A DNA stretch of 18,936 nucleotides from an uncultured Collinsella sp. (GTDB taxonomy: Bacteria; Actinomycetota; Coriobacteriia; Coriobacteriales; Coriobacteriaceae): assembly GCA_902470895.1 (NCBI GenBank), contig CABRID010000035.1, positions 1 through 18,936 of the forward strand. Reading direction: 5' to 3'. Numbering within the stretch: the first letter of the stretch is position 1; every line of letters starts with the position of its first letter. A program made the translations under genes and the position numbers. Of the stretch, positions 7,167-14,535 are shown in pieces. The notes beneath the pieces were generated by a model. That model searched no databases. It saw only the letters and a list, made by a program, of their open reading frames with translations, and was not told the origin of the DNA.

Positions 7167-7194
7167 TTGACTAACGCCGAACCCATAGTAACTT
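7167..7194 (+). promoter_or_regulatory. Candidate suf operon promoter
   Basis: TTGACT (7167-7172, 5/6 to the -35 consensus) is followed after 16 bases by TAACTT (7189-7194, a weak -10). TTAGTC (7151-7156) and GACTAA (7169-7174) form an inverted repeat over the -35. Transcription would start near 7201, about 58 bases before the sufC ATG. Confidence 0.45.
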
Positions 7195-7258
7195 TATTCC
7201 GAGAAGATTCCTAGGGTTTAGTACACCTATGAGTACACCATATACAGAGAGGGACAGC

Positions 7259-8059
7259 ATGAGCGCAAATCCGCTGCTTTCCATCGAAGGTCTGACCGCC
7301 TCCGTGGACGAGAAGACCATCCTCCACAACGTCAACCTCAACGTCGCCGCCGGCGAGACCCACGTTCTGATGGGACCCAACGGCGCCGGCAAGTCCACCC
7401 TCGGCCACCTGGTCATGGGCGACCCCGTTTACACGGTCAACGACGGCCGCATCGTCTTTGACGGCCAGGACATCACTGAACTCACCACCGACAAGCGCTC
7501 GCGCGCCGGCCTGTTCCTGAGCTTCCAGGCCCCGGTCGAGATTCCGGGCGTGCCGCTGTCGAGCTTTTTGCGCGCCAGCATCGCCGGCCGCCCCGGCCTG
7601 GAGATGAAGGGCAAGGAGTTCCGCCGTCGCGTCAAGGAGCTCGCGGCAGAGCTCAACATGGATACCGCCTACCTCAACCGCGAGCTGGGCGTGGGCTTCT
7701 CGGGCGGCGAGAAGAAGAAGGTCGAGATGCTCCAGCTCCTGTTGCTGCAGCCCAAGCTCGCCATCCTCGACGAGACCGACTCGGGCCTAGACGTCGACGC
7801 CCTGTCCACCGTCAGCCACGGCATGGACGCCTACCGCAAGAGCTGCGACGGCTCCATGCTCATCATCACACACAACACGCGCATCTTGGAGCACCTGGAT
7901 ATCGACCGCGTCCACGTTATGGTCAAGGGCCACATCGTGCGCGAGGACGACGCCTCGCTCATCCCCTGGATCGACAAGAACGGTTTTGAGACCTTCGAGC
8001 GCGAGGCCGCCGAGCAGCGCGCCCAGGCCGAGGCCGCCGCTGCCGAGCAGCAGGCGTAA
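7259..8059 (+). CDS. sufC: SufC, Fe-S assembly ATPase
   Basis: A 266-residue ABC-type ATPase of the SUF system, soluble, which drives the SufBCD scaffold. Walker A is GPNGAGKST (39-47), the signature is FSGGEKKKVE (147-156), Walker B is LAILDETDSGLD (167-178, with D171 and E172), and the switch His is H205 in LIITHN. The KKK after SGGE and the DETDSGLD form are specific to SufC rather than transport ATPases. The C-terminus carries an Ala/Glu/Gln-rich tail. The start is ATG 7259, with GAGGG 5 bases upstream; an in-frame ATG at 7229 has only a distant AGGG. It is the first gene of sufCBDSU, 12 bases from sufB, and is probably controlled by the divergent Rrf2 regulator. Confidence 0.97.
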   Translation: MSANPLLSIEGLTASVDEKTILHNVNLNVAAGETHVLMGPNGAGKSTLGHLVMGDPVYTVNDGRIVFDGQDITELTTDKRSRAGLFLSFQAPVEIPGVPLSSFLRASIAGRPGLEMKGKEFRRRVKELAAELNMDTAYLNRELGVGFSGGEKKKVEMLQLLLLQPKLAILDETDSGLDVDALSTVSHGMDAYRKSCDGSMLIITHNTRILEHLDIDRVHVMVKGHIVREDDASLIPWIDKNGFETFEREAAEQRAQAEAAAAEQQA

Positions 8060-8071
8060 AGGGGCGACGCA

Positions 8072-9484
8072 ATGACCAAGAACCGCACCGAGGTCGCGGA
8101 CATCGACCGCAGCCTCTACGACTTCACCTATGGCGAGGAGGGATTCGAGCGCCTCGACGCCGGCATCACGCCCGACATCGTGCGCGAGATCAGCGCCAAA
8201 AAGGACGAGCCGCAGTGGATGCTCGACCTGCGCTTAAAGTCCCTCGAAATCTTCAACCGCTTCCCGGATCCGACGTGGGGCCCCTCCATCGAGGGCCTGG
8301 ACATGGACAACATCGTCACCTACGTCAAGCCCAACACCGACCAAAAGCACGACTGGCAGTCGGTGCCCGACGACATCAAGAACACCTTTGAGCGCCTAGG
8401 CATCCCCGAGGCCGAGCGTAGCTACCTGGCGGGTGTCGGCGCGCAGTACGACTCCGAGCTCGTCTACCACAACATGCAGGACACCGCGTCCAAGATGGGC
8501 ATCGTCTACTCCGGTATTGAGGAAGCCCTGCACGATCCGCAGTGGGAACCGCTCATCCACGAGAAGTTTATGACACTCATCCCGCCCACCGACCACAAGT
8601 TTGCGGCCCTGCACGGCGCCGTATGGTCCGGCGGCTCGTTTGTCTACGTGCCCAAGGGCACCAAGCTCGATTTCCCGCTGCAGAGCTACTTCCGCCTCAA
8701 CGCCAAGGGTGCCGGCCAGTTTGAGCACACGCTCATCATCGTCGAGGACGATGCCGACCTGCACTTTATCGAGGGTTGCTCCGCGCCCAAGTACAACGTT
8801 GCCAACCTCCACGCCGGCGCTGTGGAGCTCTTTGTGGGCAAACGCGCACACCTGCGCTACTCGACCATCGAGAACTGGTCCAAGAACATGTACAACCTCA
8901 ACACCAAGCGCGCGCGCGTGGACGAGGACGGCGACATCGAGTGGATCAGCGGCTCCTTCGGCAGCCACGTGGGCTACCTCTACCCCATGAGCGTGCTCAA
9001 CGGCCGCCGCGCCCGCTCGAGCTTTACCGGCATCACCTTTGCCGGCGCCGGTCAGAACCTCGACACCGGCTGCAAGGTCGTGCTCAACGCGCCCGATACC
9101 TCGGCAACCGTCGAGACCAAGGGCATCTCCAAGAGCGGCGGCATCCAGACGTTCCGCAGCTCCATCGTGGCCACGCCTAAGGCCGAGGGCTCCAAGGCAA
9201 CCGTGAGCTGCCAGTCGCTCATGCTCGACGACCAGAGCCGCTCCGACACCATCCCCGCCATGGACATCCGCGCCAAGAACGTCGACATCGGCCACGAGGC
9301 CACCATCGGCCGCATCGGCGACGATAAGGTGTTCTACCTGATGAGCCGCGGTATCTCGGAGGAAGAGGCCCGTACCATGATCGTCAACGGCTTTGCCAAC
9401 CCGATCTCCAAGGAGCTGCCGCTGGAGTACGCCGTCGAGATGAACAACCTGATCAAGCTCGAGATGGAAGGAGCGATCGGATAA
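8072..9484 (+). CDS. sufB: SufB, Fe-S cluster scaffold subunit
   Basis: A 470-residue SufB, the usual length. It forms the SufBC2D complex and builds the nascent cluster. The N-terminal helical part contains DWQSVPDDIKNTFERLGIPEAE-type sequence (about 94-116). The right-handed beta-helix contains GGSFVYVPKG (177-186) and GSFGSHVGYLYPMSVL (about 284-299). The conserved C-terminal region has SKATVSCQS with C380 as the probable cluster/sulfur-accepting Cys, then IPAMDI, GHEATIGRIG, FYLMSRG and EEEARTMIVNGF. AAAGGGG lies 7 bases before the ATG. The stop TAA overlaps the sufD ATG by one base (TAATG), implying coupled translation and balanced stoichiometry. Confidence 0.98.
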   Translation: MTKNRTEVADIDRSLYDFTYGEEGFERLDAGITPDIVREISAKKDEPQWMLDLRLKSLEIFNRFPDPTWGPSIEGLDMDNIVTYVKPNTDQKHDWQSVPDDIKNTFERLGIPEAERSYLAGVGAQYDSELVYHNMQDTASKMGIVYSGIEEALHDPQWEPLIHEKFMTLIPPTDHKFAALHGAVWSGGSFVYVPKGTKLDFPLQSYFRLNAKGAGQFEHTLIIVEDDADLHFIEGCSAPKYNVANLHAGAVELFVGKRAHLRYSTIENWSKNMYNLNTKRARVDEDGDIEWISGSFGSHVGYLYPMSVLNGRRARSSFTGITFAGAGQNLDTGCKVVLNAPDTSATVETKGISKSGGIQTFRSSIVATPKAEGSKATVSCQSLMLDDQSRSDTIPAMDIRAKNVDIGHEATIGRIGDDKVFYLMSRGISEEEARTMIVNGFANPISKELPLEYAVEMNNLIKLEMEGAIG

Positions 9485-10755
9485 TGAAACAGACCACCAA
9501 CACCGCTGCTACCATCCTTGAGCAGGTTAATGCGATGCCGGCTGCCACTTGGGGTTGGCTCAAGATGAACCAGACCAAGCTCGAGCTCTCTGACGAGCTT
9601 GCCGCCGCTCCCACCGAGGCCGTTGAGGTCGAGGGCTTGGACGAGCAGTTTACCGGCGTGGCAGACGCGTTTGAAGCCGCCATGGACGCTATGGCCGAGC
9701 GTTTCCCCGAGCGCCGCGCCTCCGCCCCCGGCGATGCCGCCGACCGCGCCCGTATCACGCCCGAGACCGAGCTCGACGTGCCTGCGACCTCCGTCTACCA
9801 GGCCGGCGCCATCAAGCTCGAGGAGGAGCTCTCCCCTGCCGAGGCCTTCGAGACTGGCATGGGCGAGGCTGCCTACACCTACCTGGCCGACCACGCTACC
9901 AAGCGCATCGTCATCGATGTGCCCGCATACAAGCACGCCACGGTTACCGTGCGCGTGAGCGCTGTCGATGCCGCCGCGGCCATCGCCGCCATCGACGTCG
10001 TCGCCCGTCCCCAGTCGACGCTCGATCTACATATTGCCCTAGACTCCCCCGTTACCGGCGAGGGTGTCGTGGGCTCCGTGCTACGCGCGTGCGCCCACGA
10101 GTACGCCACCGTCAACGTGACCTGCACGCAGACGCTCGACGATAGCTGGATCGCGCTCGACGACACCGGCCTGTTCCTGGACGAGGGCGCGCGCGTCAAC
10201 GTGCAGCACACCGTCCTGGGTGCCGGTGCCAGCGCCACCGGCCTCGCCGGCGACCTGTTGGGCGATACCGCCAAGGTCACCATCGATACTGACTACCTGG
10301 GCGCCCGAGAGCAGGTGCGCGACTTTAACTACGAGCTGCGCCACCGCGGTCGCAAGACCGAGTGCGAGATCGACGCCAACGGCGTGCTGACCGGCACGTC
10401 CAAGAAGGTCTACCGCGGCACCATCGACCTCGTGCACGGCTGCAAGGGTGCAACCGGCACCGAGCGCGAGACGGTGCTTTTGGCCAACAAGGGGGTCGAC
10501 AACAAGACCGTCCCCGTCATCCTGTGCGACGAGGACGACGTCGCCGGCAACCACGGAGCCACCATCGGCCACGTCCGCGACGAGCAGCTGTTCTACCTCG
10601 CCTGCCGCGGCCTTGACCAAAACGCCGCCGAGGACCTGTTCGTCCGTGCCAAGCTGGAGGACGCCGCGCTTTCCGCCACCGACGAGCGCACCCGCGCCGC
10701 CGTCGTCCGCCTGGGCAACAACCTGATCGACAACTTTGAAGAGGAGCTCGCATGA
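9484..10755 (+). CDS. sufD: SufD, Fe-S cluster scaffold subunit
   Basis: A 423-residue SufD paralogue of SufB. The N-terminus holds the hallmark MPAATWGWLKMNQTKLEL (17-34). The beta-helix core is followed by the C-terminal family block KKVYRGTIDL, DEDDVAGNHGATIGHV and FYLACRGL. The His in GNHGATIG corresponds to the SufD His that contributes to the SufB-SufD cluster interface. AAGGAG lies 10 bases before the ATG. The gene overlaps sufB by 1 base and sufS by 4 bases (ATGA). It acts in the cytoplasm with SufB and SufC. Confidence 0.96.
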   Translation: MKQTTNTAATILEQVNAMPAATWGWLKMNQTKLELSDELAAAPTEAVEVEGLDEQFTGVADAFEAAMDAMAERFPERRASAPGDAADRARITPETELDVPATSVYQAGAIKLEEELSPAEAFETGMGEAAYTYLADHATKRIVIDVPAYKHATVTVRVSAVDAAAAIAAIDVVARPQSTLDLHIALDSPVTGEGVVGSVLRACAHEYATVNVTCTQTLDDSWIALDDTGLFLDEGARVNVQHTVLGAGASATGLAGDLLGDTAKVTIDTDYLGAREQVRDFNYELRHRGRKTECEIDANGVLTGTSKKVYRGTIDLVHGCKGATGTERETVLLANKGVDNKTVPVILCDEDDVAGNHGATIGHVRDEQLFYLACRGLDQNAAEDLFVRAKLEDAALSATDERTRAAVVRLGNNLIDNFEEELA

Positions 10756-12077
10756 TCGACACCGAGCACGTTAAATGCGATACCTGTACCGCACCGGAGC
10801 CTATGGAGCTCGACGCCAGCGACGAGGCCTCGCGCGGCTGGCCTACCGTCGACATCGAGACCAATCCCTACAAGGCACAGTTCCCGCTGTTCCAGCAACA
10901 CCCCGAGATCGCCTTCCTCGATAGTGCCGCCACCGCGCAGCGCCCTGCCTGCGTGCTCGACGCCGAGCGCGACTTCTATCAGCGCATGAACGCCAACCCC
11001 CTGCGTGGCCTGTACTCGCTGTCCGTCGAGGCCACCGACGCCATCGCGAAGGTCCGCCAGCAGATCGCCGACCTCATCGGTGCCTCACAGGCCAACGAGG
11101 TCGTCTTCACCCGCAACACGAGCGAGTCGCTCAACCTGGTCGCCAAGAGCTTTGCACCCACGGTGCTCGAGCCCGGTGACGAGGTCGTCATCACCATCAT
11201 GGAGCACCACTCCAACCTGATTCCGTGGCAGCAGGTCTGCCGCGAGACCGGCGCCAAGCTCGTCTACCTCTATCCCACCAAGACCGGCCAGCTCACCACC
11301 GAGGAGGTTCTGGCCAAGGTGGGACCCAAGACCAAGATCCTGGCCGTGGGTCAGGTCTCCAACGTGCTAGGAGTCGAGAACCCGGTCAAGAACCTCGGCA
11401 AGCTCGTGCACAAGTACGGCGGCTATCTGGTCGTCGACGGCGCGCAGTCGCTGCCGCACATGCCGGTCGATATGGCCGACCTGGGCGCCGACTTCTTTGC
11501 CTTTAGCGCGCACAAGGCCATGGGCCCCATGGGCATCGGCGTGCTGTGGGGCAAGATGGACCTGCTCAACGCCATGCCGCCAGTGCTTACCGGCGGTGAG
11601 ATGATCGATTCGGTCACCGAGCAGGACGCCGTCTGGGCGCCCGTTCCCGAGAAATTCGAGGCCGGCACGCAGGACGCCGCCGGCATCTTCGCCACGGGTG
11701 CGGCACTCGACTACCTGGTCAACACCGTGGGTTACGAGAACATCCAGGCCCGCGAGCAGGCACTCGTCCACTATCTGATGGGCGAGCTCATGCAGCTCGA
11801 CTTTGTCCAGATCATCGGCTCCATCTATTGGGACAACCACCACGGCGTTGTGAGCTTTAACGTCAAGGGCATCCACCCGCACGACGTCGCGAGCATCATG
11901 GACATGGACGGCGTCTGCATACGCGCCGGCCACCACTGCGCGCAGCCGCTGCTCACCTGGCTGGGCGTCGAGAACCTTGCCTGCTGCCGCGCCAGCGTGG
12001 CCTTCTACAACGACAAGGCCGACATCGACAAGTTCATCGCCGGCCTGCATCACGTTTGGAGCACGTTCAATGGGTAA
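10752..12077 (+). CDS. sufS: SufS, group II cysteine desulfurase
   Basis: A 441-residue PLP enzyme that converts cysteine to alanine and takes the sulfur as persulfide. Visible are LDSAATAQRP (56-65), the PLP-stacking His in EHHSN (152-153), VVDGAQS (227-233, with PLP-contacting D229), the PLP lysine K255 in FSAHKAMGP, and the persulfide Cys C396 in RAGHHCAQPL. About 38 residues precede the family's usual start (NPYKAQFP), and they include CDTC (C9, C12). The start ATG overlaps the sufD stop and has GGAG 5 bases upstream; an internal ATG at residue 18 also has a GGAG, 3 bases away. The 3' end overlaps sufU by 8 bases. The expected sulfur acceptor is the neighbouring SufU. Confidence 0.97.
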   Translation: MIDTEHVKCDTCTAPEPMELDASDEASRGWPTVDIETNPYKAQFPLFQQHPEIAFLDSAATAQRPACVLDAERDFYQRMNANPLRGLYSLSVEATDAIAKVRQQIADLIGASQANEVVFTRNTSESLNLVAKSFAPTVLEPGDEVVITIMEHHSNLIPWQQVCRETGAKLVYLYPTKTGQLTTEEVLAKVGPKTKILAVGQVSNVLGVENPVKNLGKLVHKYGGYLVVDGAQSLPHMPVDMADLGADFFAFSAHKAMGPMGIGVLWGKMDLLNAMPPVLTGGEMIDSVTEQDAVWAPVPEKFEAGTQDAAGIFATGAALDYLVNTVGYENIQAREQALVHYLMGELMQLDFVQIIGSIYWDNHHGVVSFNVKGIHPHDVASIMDMDGVCIRAGHHCAQPLLTWLGVENLACCRASVAFYNDKADIDKFIAGLHHVWSTFNG

Positions 12078-12504
12078 TCTGTACACCTCCACCACATTTA
12101 TGGAGCACAACTCGCACCCCGACTATAAGTATGAGATGGATGCTCCCACGCACGAGCACGACGGCATCAACCCCAGCTGCGGCGACGAGCTCACCTTGCA
12201 GCTGCGCGTCGAGAACGGCGTGATCGAGGAGGCCTCCTTTACCGGCCACGGCTGCGCCATCAGTCAGGCCAGCGCCGACATCATGGCCGACCTCATCACC
12301 GGCGAGACCGTCGAGGAAGCTCGCCGCCTAGCAGAGCTCTTCCTTGCCATGATCCGCGGCGAGCAGCTCTCCGAGGAGGACCTGGAAGACCTGGACGAAG
12401 CCGCCCAGCTCCAGGACATCTCGCACATGCCCGCCCGCGTCAAATGCGCCGAGCTCGCCTGGCGCACCCTCGACGGCATGCTCACGGGACAAAATAATCA
12501 GTAG
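12070..12504 (+). CDS. sufU: SufU, zinc-dependent sulfurtransferase partner of SufS
   Basis: A 144-residue IscU-fold protein of the Gram-positive SufU class. The conserved Zn/sulfur-relay residues are present: C and D in NPSCGDEL (C37, D39), C in GHGCAISQAS (C60) and C in RVKCAELAW (near residue 119). The insertion between the second and third cysteines (EEDLEDLDEAAQLQDIS region) is typical of SufU as opposed to IscU. It takes persulfide sulfur from SufS C396 and hands it to SufBCD. The start ATG lies inside the sufS end (8-base overlap), so translation is coupled. It is the last gene of the operon, followed by a terminator. There is no sufE or sufA in the window. Confidence 0.95.
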   Translation: MGNLYTSTTFMEHNSHPDYKYEMDAPTHEHDGINPSCGDELTLQLRVENGVIEEASFTGHGCAISQASADIMADLITGETVEEARRLAELFLAMIRGEQLSEEDLEDLDEAAQLQDISHMPARVKCAELAWRTLDGMLTGQNNQ

Positions 12505-12507
12505 AAC

Positions 12508-12528
12508 TTGTCCCAAATCTTAAGATTT
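12508..12528. repeat. 15-base repeat shared with the suf promoter region, plus a 14-bp palindrome
   Basis: TTGTCCCAAATCTTA (12508-12522) also occurs at 7079-7093, upstream of suf, and a relative GTCCCACATCTAA is at 7125-7137. Overlapping it is a perfect palindrome AAATCTTAAGATTT (12515-12528). GGGACAA (12486-12492), inside the end of sufU, is an inverted copy of TTGTCCC. Function unknown; a protein-binding site is possible. Confidence 0.5.
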
Positions 12529-12532
12529 TTGT

Positions 12533-12575
12533 TGGCCGAATCGCTTGACAAGAGTGGTTCGGCCATTTTCTATTC
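12533..12575 (+). terminator. Rho-independent terminator of the suf operon
   Basis: TGGCCGAATC pairs with GGTTCGGCCA (one T-G pair) around a 13-base loop, followed by TTTTCTATT. It lies 29 bases after the sufU stop. The T-run overlaps the stop codon of the convergent transposase gene. Confidence 0.85.
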
Positions 12576-13379
12576 CGAGAGCTCAGCCTGTGCCTTCACC
12601 CGCGCATAAGCGCGCACGATACGAGATACGGTACTCTTGCTGATTCCCGTATACCGTTCGACCTCGCGCACCGTGTAGCCGCCATCGTGCAGAGCGAAAA
12701 TGATTCTGTCTCGCCGCGAGGGCGCAACGGTCTTGAGTTCGTTGAGCGGAACCCCGAGGCTCTTCGCCATCTTGTCGGCAAAGGCGTGGCGTTCCCACTC
12801 CGTCTCTTTCATATCGCACAGCGCTGGCTCACTGCCGTCGGGCGTCGAAAGCGAATAGGCAATAAAGCCCTCGGCAGAACCAAAAAACTCAAGCACGCAA
12901 GAAGGATCAGAAAATCCCCTCGCGACATCAGCCGCGTCACCGTCGTAAGCGCACAAATGCTCCGCAAAGCTACTCCAGGGATAATGCTCGATTAGGCTAA
13001 CGCCCGCCTCCTGCGGATCGGCGTGTACGGAGCGAATAGCCTCCATCACCTGCCAGTCGGTATCGAGCGAGCGCCGGTCAAAACGGTTCTGGAACAGATG
13101 GCCTGTGCGCCTCGTGCGTTTATTGAACCGCCGCGCGTACGTCAAAAGCAGCCGGTGCATCGCCGCGCTCATCCTGTCCTCGTAATCTGCAAGCACCAAA
13201 TGCACGTGATTGCCCATAAGGCACCAAGCGATAACCGTCACACCCTCCTCGCGGCAGCACTCGCGCATCAGCTCCAAAAACTCCCACCGGTCCTCATCGC
13301 CCTCAAAGATGAGCTGCTTGCCCGTACCGCGGGCACAGACATGGTAAAAGCCGGTAACCGTTCTCCAAACGCGCTGCAT
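12570..13379 (-). CDS. REP-associated tyrosine transposase (Y1/IS200-like, RAYT)
   Basis: A 269-residue single-strand-cutting HUH transposase. The HUH motif is GNHVHLVL (H58, H60), the probable nucleophile is Y81 in LLLTYARRFNKR, and GHLFQNRF (93-100) is a family hallmark. The C-terminal 65 residues form a helix-turn-helix (VREVERYTGISKSTVSRIVRAY-like, about 227-250), common in the larger RAYT forms. All catalytic residues are present and the frame is intact, so it may be active. The start is ATG 13379, with AAGGGAG 4 bases upstream; the frame stays open another 71 codons to 13592, but that part has no ribosome site and no family resemblance. RAYTs are usually single-copy and mobilise short palindromic REP elements rather than themselves. 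It splits the Fe-S genes into two blocks. Confidence 0.9.
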   Translation of the reverse strand: MQRVWRTVTGFYHVCARGTGKQLIFEGDEDRWEFLELMRECCREEGVTVIAWCLMGNHVHLVLADYEDRMSAAMHRLLLTYARRFNKRTRRTGHLFQNRFDRRSLDTDWQVMEAIRSVHADPQEAGVSLIEHYPWSSFAEHLCAYDGDAADVARGFSDPSCVLEFFGSAEGFIAYSLSTPDGSEPALCDMKETEWERHAFADKMAKSLGVPLNELKTVAPSRRDRIIFALHDGGYTVREVERYTGISKSTVSRIVRAYARVKAQAELSE

Positions 13380-13782
13380 GGCGCTCCCTTCGCCGGGATC
13401 TGCTTGCCATCCAATACAGCACGATTGAAGCGTGCCATCAAAACATTCACGCAAAACAATACACTCGCGCGGCCAAAGGCAGTAATCAGGCGGCGAACGG
13501 CATCGTTGCAACAGGTCAACCCCCGCAATGCTTACAAGAGCTGACCAATAGCTTGCCCAAGACGGACCCCCTCTATGGAAGTTCGCGACCACATAACATA
13601 GAGTTAAATCGTTTCAATTAAAACTTCCGGACTTCTCGCTACGAAAACTGAGCCGTTCGCCGAATATTCCGTGCATTTCGCGGTATTATAGGGACTGCAT
13701 GTCATGTCCCTTTCGAAGGGTCGCCCGGCAATCGCCAGCCACGACCCCCAGACGGGACGCCAACACGATAGAGAGGAGAGGC
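13380..13782. other. 403-base divergent intergenic region between transposase and scaffold gene
   Basis: I see no convincing gene. It holds a near-palindrome GTTTCAATTAAAAC (13611-13624), a good -10 box TATTAT (13684-13689) for the downstream plus-strand operon without an obvious -35, and two alternative leader hairpins. AGGGAC (13690-13695) pairs with GTCCCT (13706-13711), or CCCTT-TCG-AAGGG forms at 13708-13720. The two share bases 13708-13711, so they cannot form together. The transposase promoter must also lie here but is not clear. Confidence 0.5.
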
Positions 13783-14517
13783 ATGCAGTACTCACAGGAA
13801 GTGGAGAACATGTGCCCCGTTGCCAAGGGTGCATACCACGGCCCCGCACCCATCCCCGAGGAGGGCAAGTGGGTCCAGGCTAAGGAGATTTCCGACATCT
13901 CCGGTCTTACGCACGGTGTGGGTTGGTGCGCACCTCAGCAGGGCGCCTGCAAGCTCACGCTGAACGTCAAGGACGGCATCATCGAGGAGGCCCTCGTTGA
14001 GACCATCGGCTGCTCGGGCATGACCCACTCTGCCGCCATGGCTTCCGAGATCCTTCCCGGTAAGACCATCCTCGAGGCCCTCAACACCGACCTCGTCTGC
14101 GACGCCATCAACGTTGCTATGCGCGAGATCTTCCTGCAGATCGTTTACGGCCGCAGCCAGACCGCGTTCTCCGAGGGCGGCCTGCCCGTGGGCGCCTCCC
14201 TCGACGACCTCGGCAAGGGCCTTCGCTCTCAGGTCGGCACCATGTTCGGCACCAAGGCCAAGGGCGCTCGTTACCTCGAGCTCGCTCAGGGCTACGTCAC
14301 CCGCATGGCTCTCAACGACAAGAACGAGATCATCGCGTTCGAGTTCCTGAACCTCGGCAAGTTCACCGACGCCGTCAAGGCCGGCAAGACCCCCGAGGAG
14401 GCCATCGCTGGCGCTATGGGCCACTATGGTCAGTGGGAGAACGCTGCCAAGTACATCGACCCGCGCACCGACGAGGAGACTCACTCCGTCGCCAGCGTGT
14501 TCCCGGTTCACGAGTAG
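13783..14517 (+). CDS. IscU/NifU-like iron-sulfur scaffold-type protein (partner of GGGtGRT)
   Basis: A 244-residue protein. Residues about 45-125 resemble the IscU/NifU N-terminal fold: GWCAPQQGACKLTLNVKDG (47-65), VETIGCSGMTHSAAM (72-86, equivalent to the GCGSAIAS block of IscU), and a later Cys, C106, before a long helix. The cysteines C49, C56, C77 and C106 are candidate cluster or sulfur ligands; the IscU Asp after the first Cys is not present in the same spacing. Residues 130-244 form an extra domain not found in IscU or SufU. The ATG at 13783 has AGGAG 5 bases upstream; an in-frame ATG at 13699 lies in the leader. It is 18 bases from the GGGtGRT gene. It uses many GCT, CGT, GGT and TCC codons, suggesting high expression. 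Biochemical role not established. Confidence 0.82.
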   Translation: MQYSQEVENMCPVAKGAYHGPAPIPEEGKWVQAKEISDISGLTHGVGWCAPQQGACKLTLNVKDGIIEEALVETIGCSGMTHSAAMASEILPGKTILEALNTDLVCDAINVAMREIFLQIVYGRSQTAFSEGGLPVGASLDDLGKGLRSQVGTMFGTKAKGARYLELAQGYVTRMALNDKNEIIAFEFLNLGKFTDAVKAGKTPEEAIAGAMGHYGQWENAAKYIDPRTDEETHSVASVFPVHE

Positions 14518-14535
14518 AAAGGGAGGGAAATAACT

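Noticed and set aside
8396..9295. 299-codon minus-strand open frame
   Set aside because: It is antisense to sufB with the same reversed-codon composition; no start site or family features.
13380..13592. 71-residue N-terminal extension of the tyrosine transposase
   Set aside because: Open frame only. A clear AAGGGAG site precedes the ATG at 13379, the family normally begins there, and the extension has no recognisable sequence.
13611..13624. GTTTCAATTAAAAC as a possible CRISPR repeat
   Set aside because: Only one copy with no spaced repeats and no cas genes; kept only as a weak near-palindrome.
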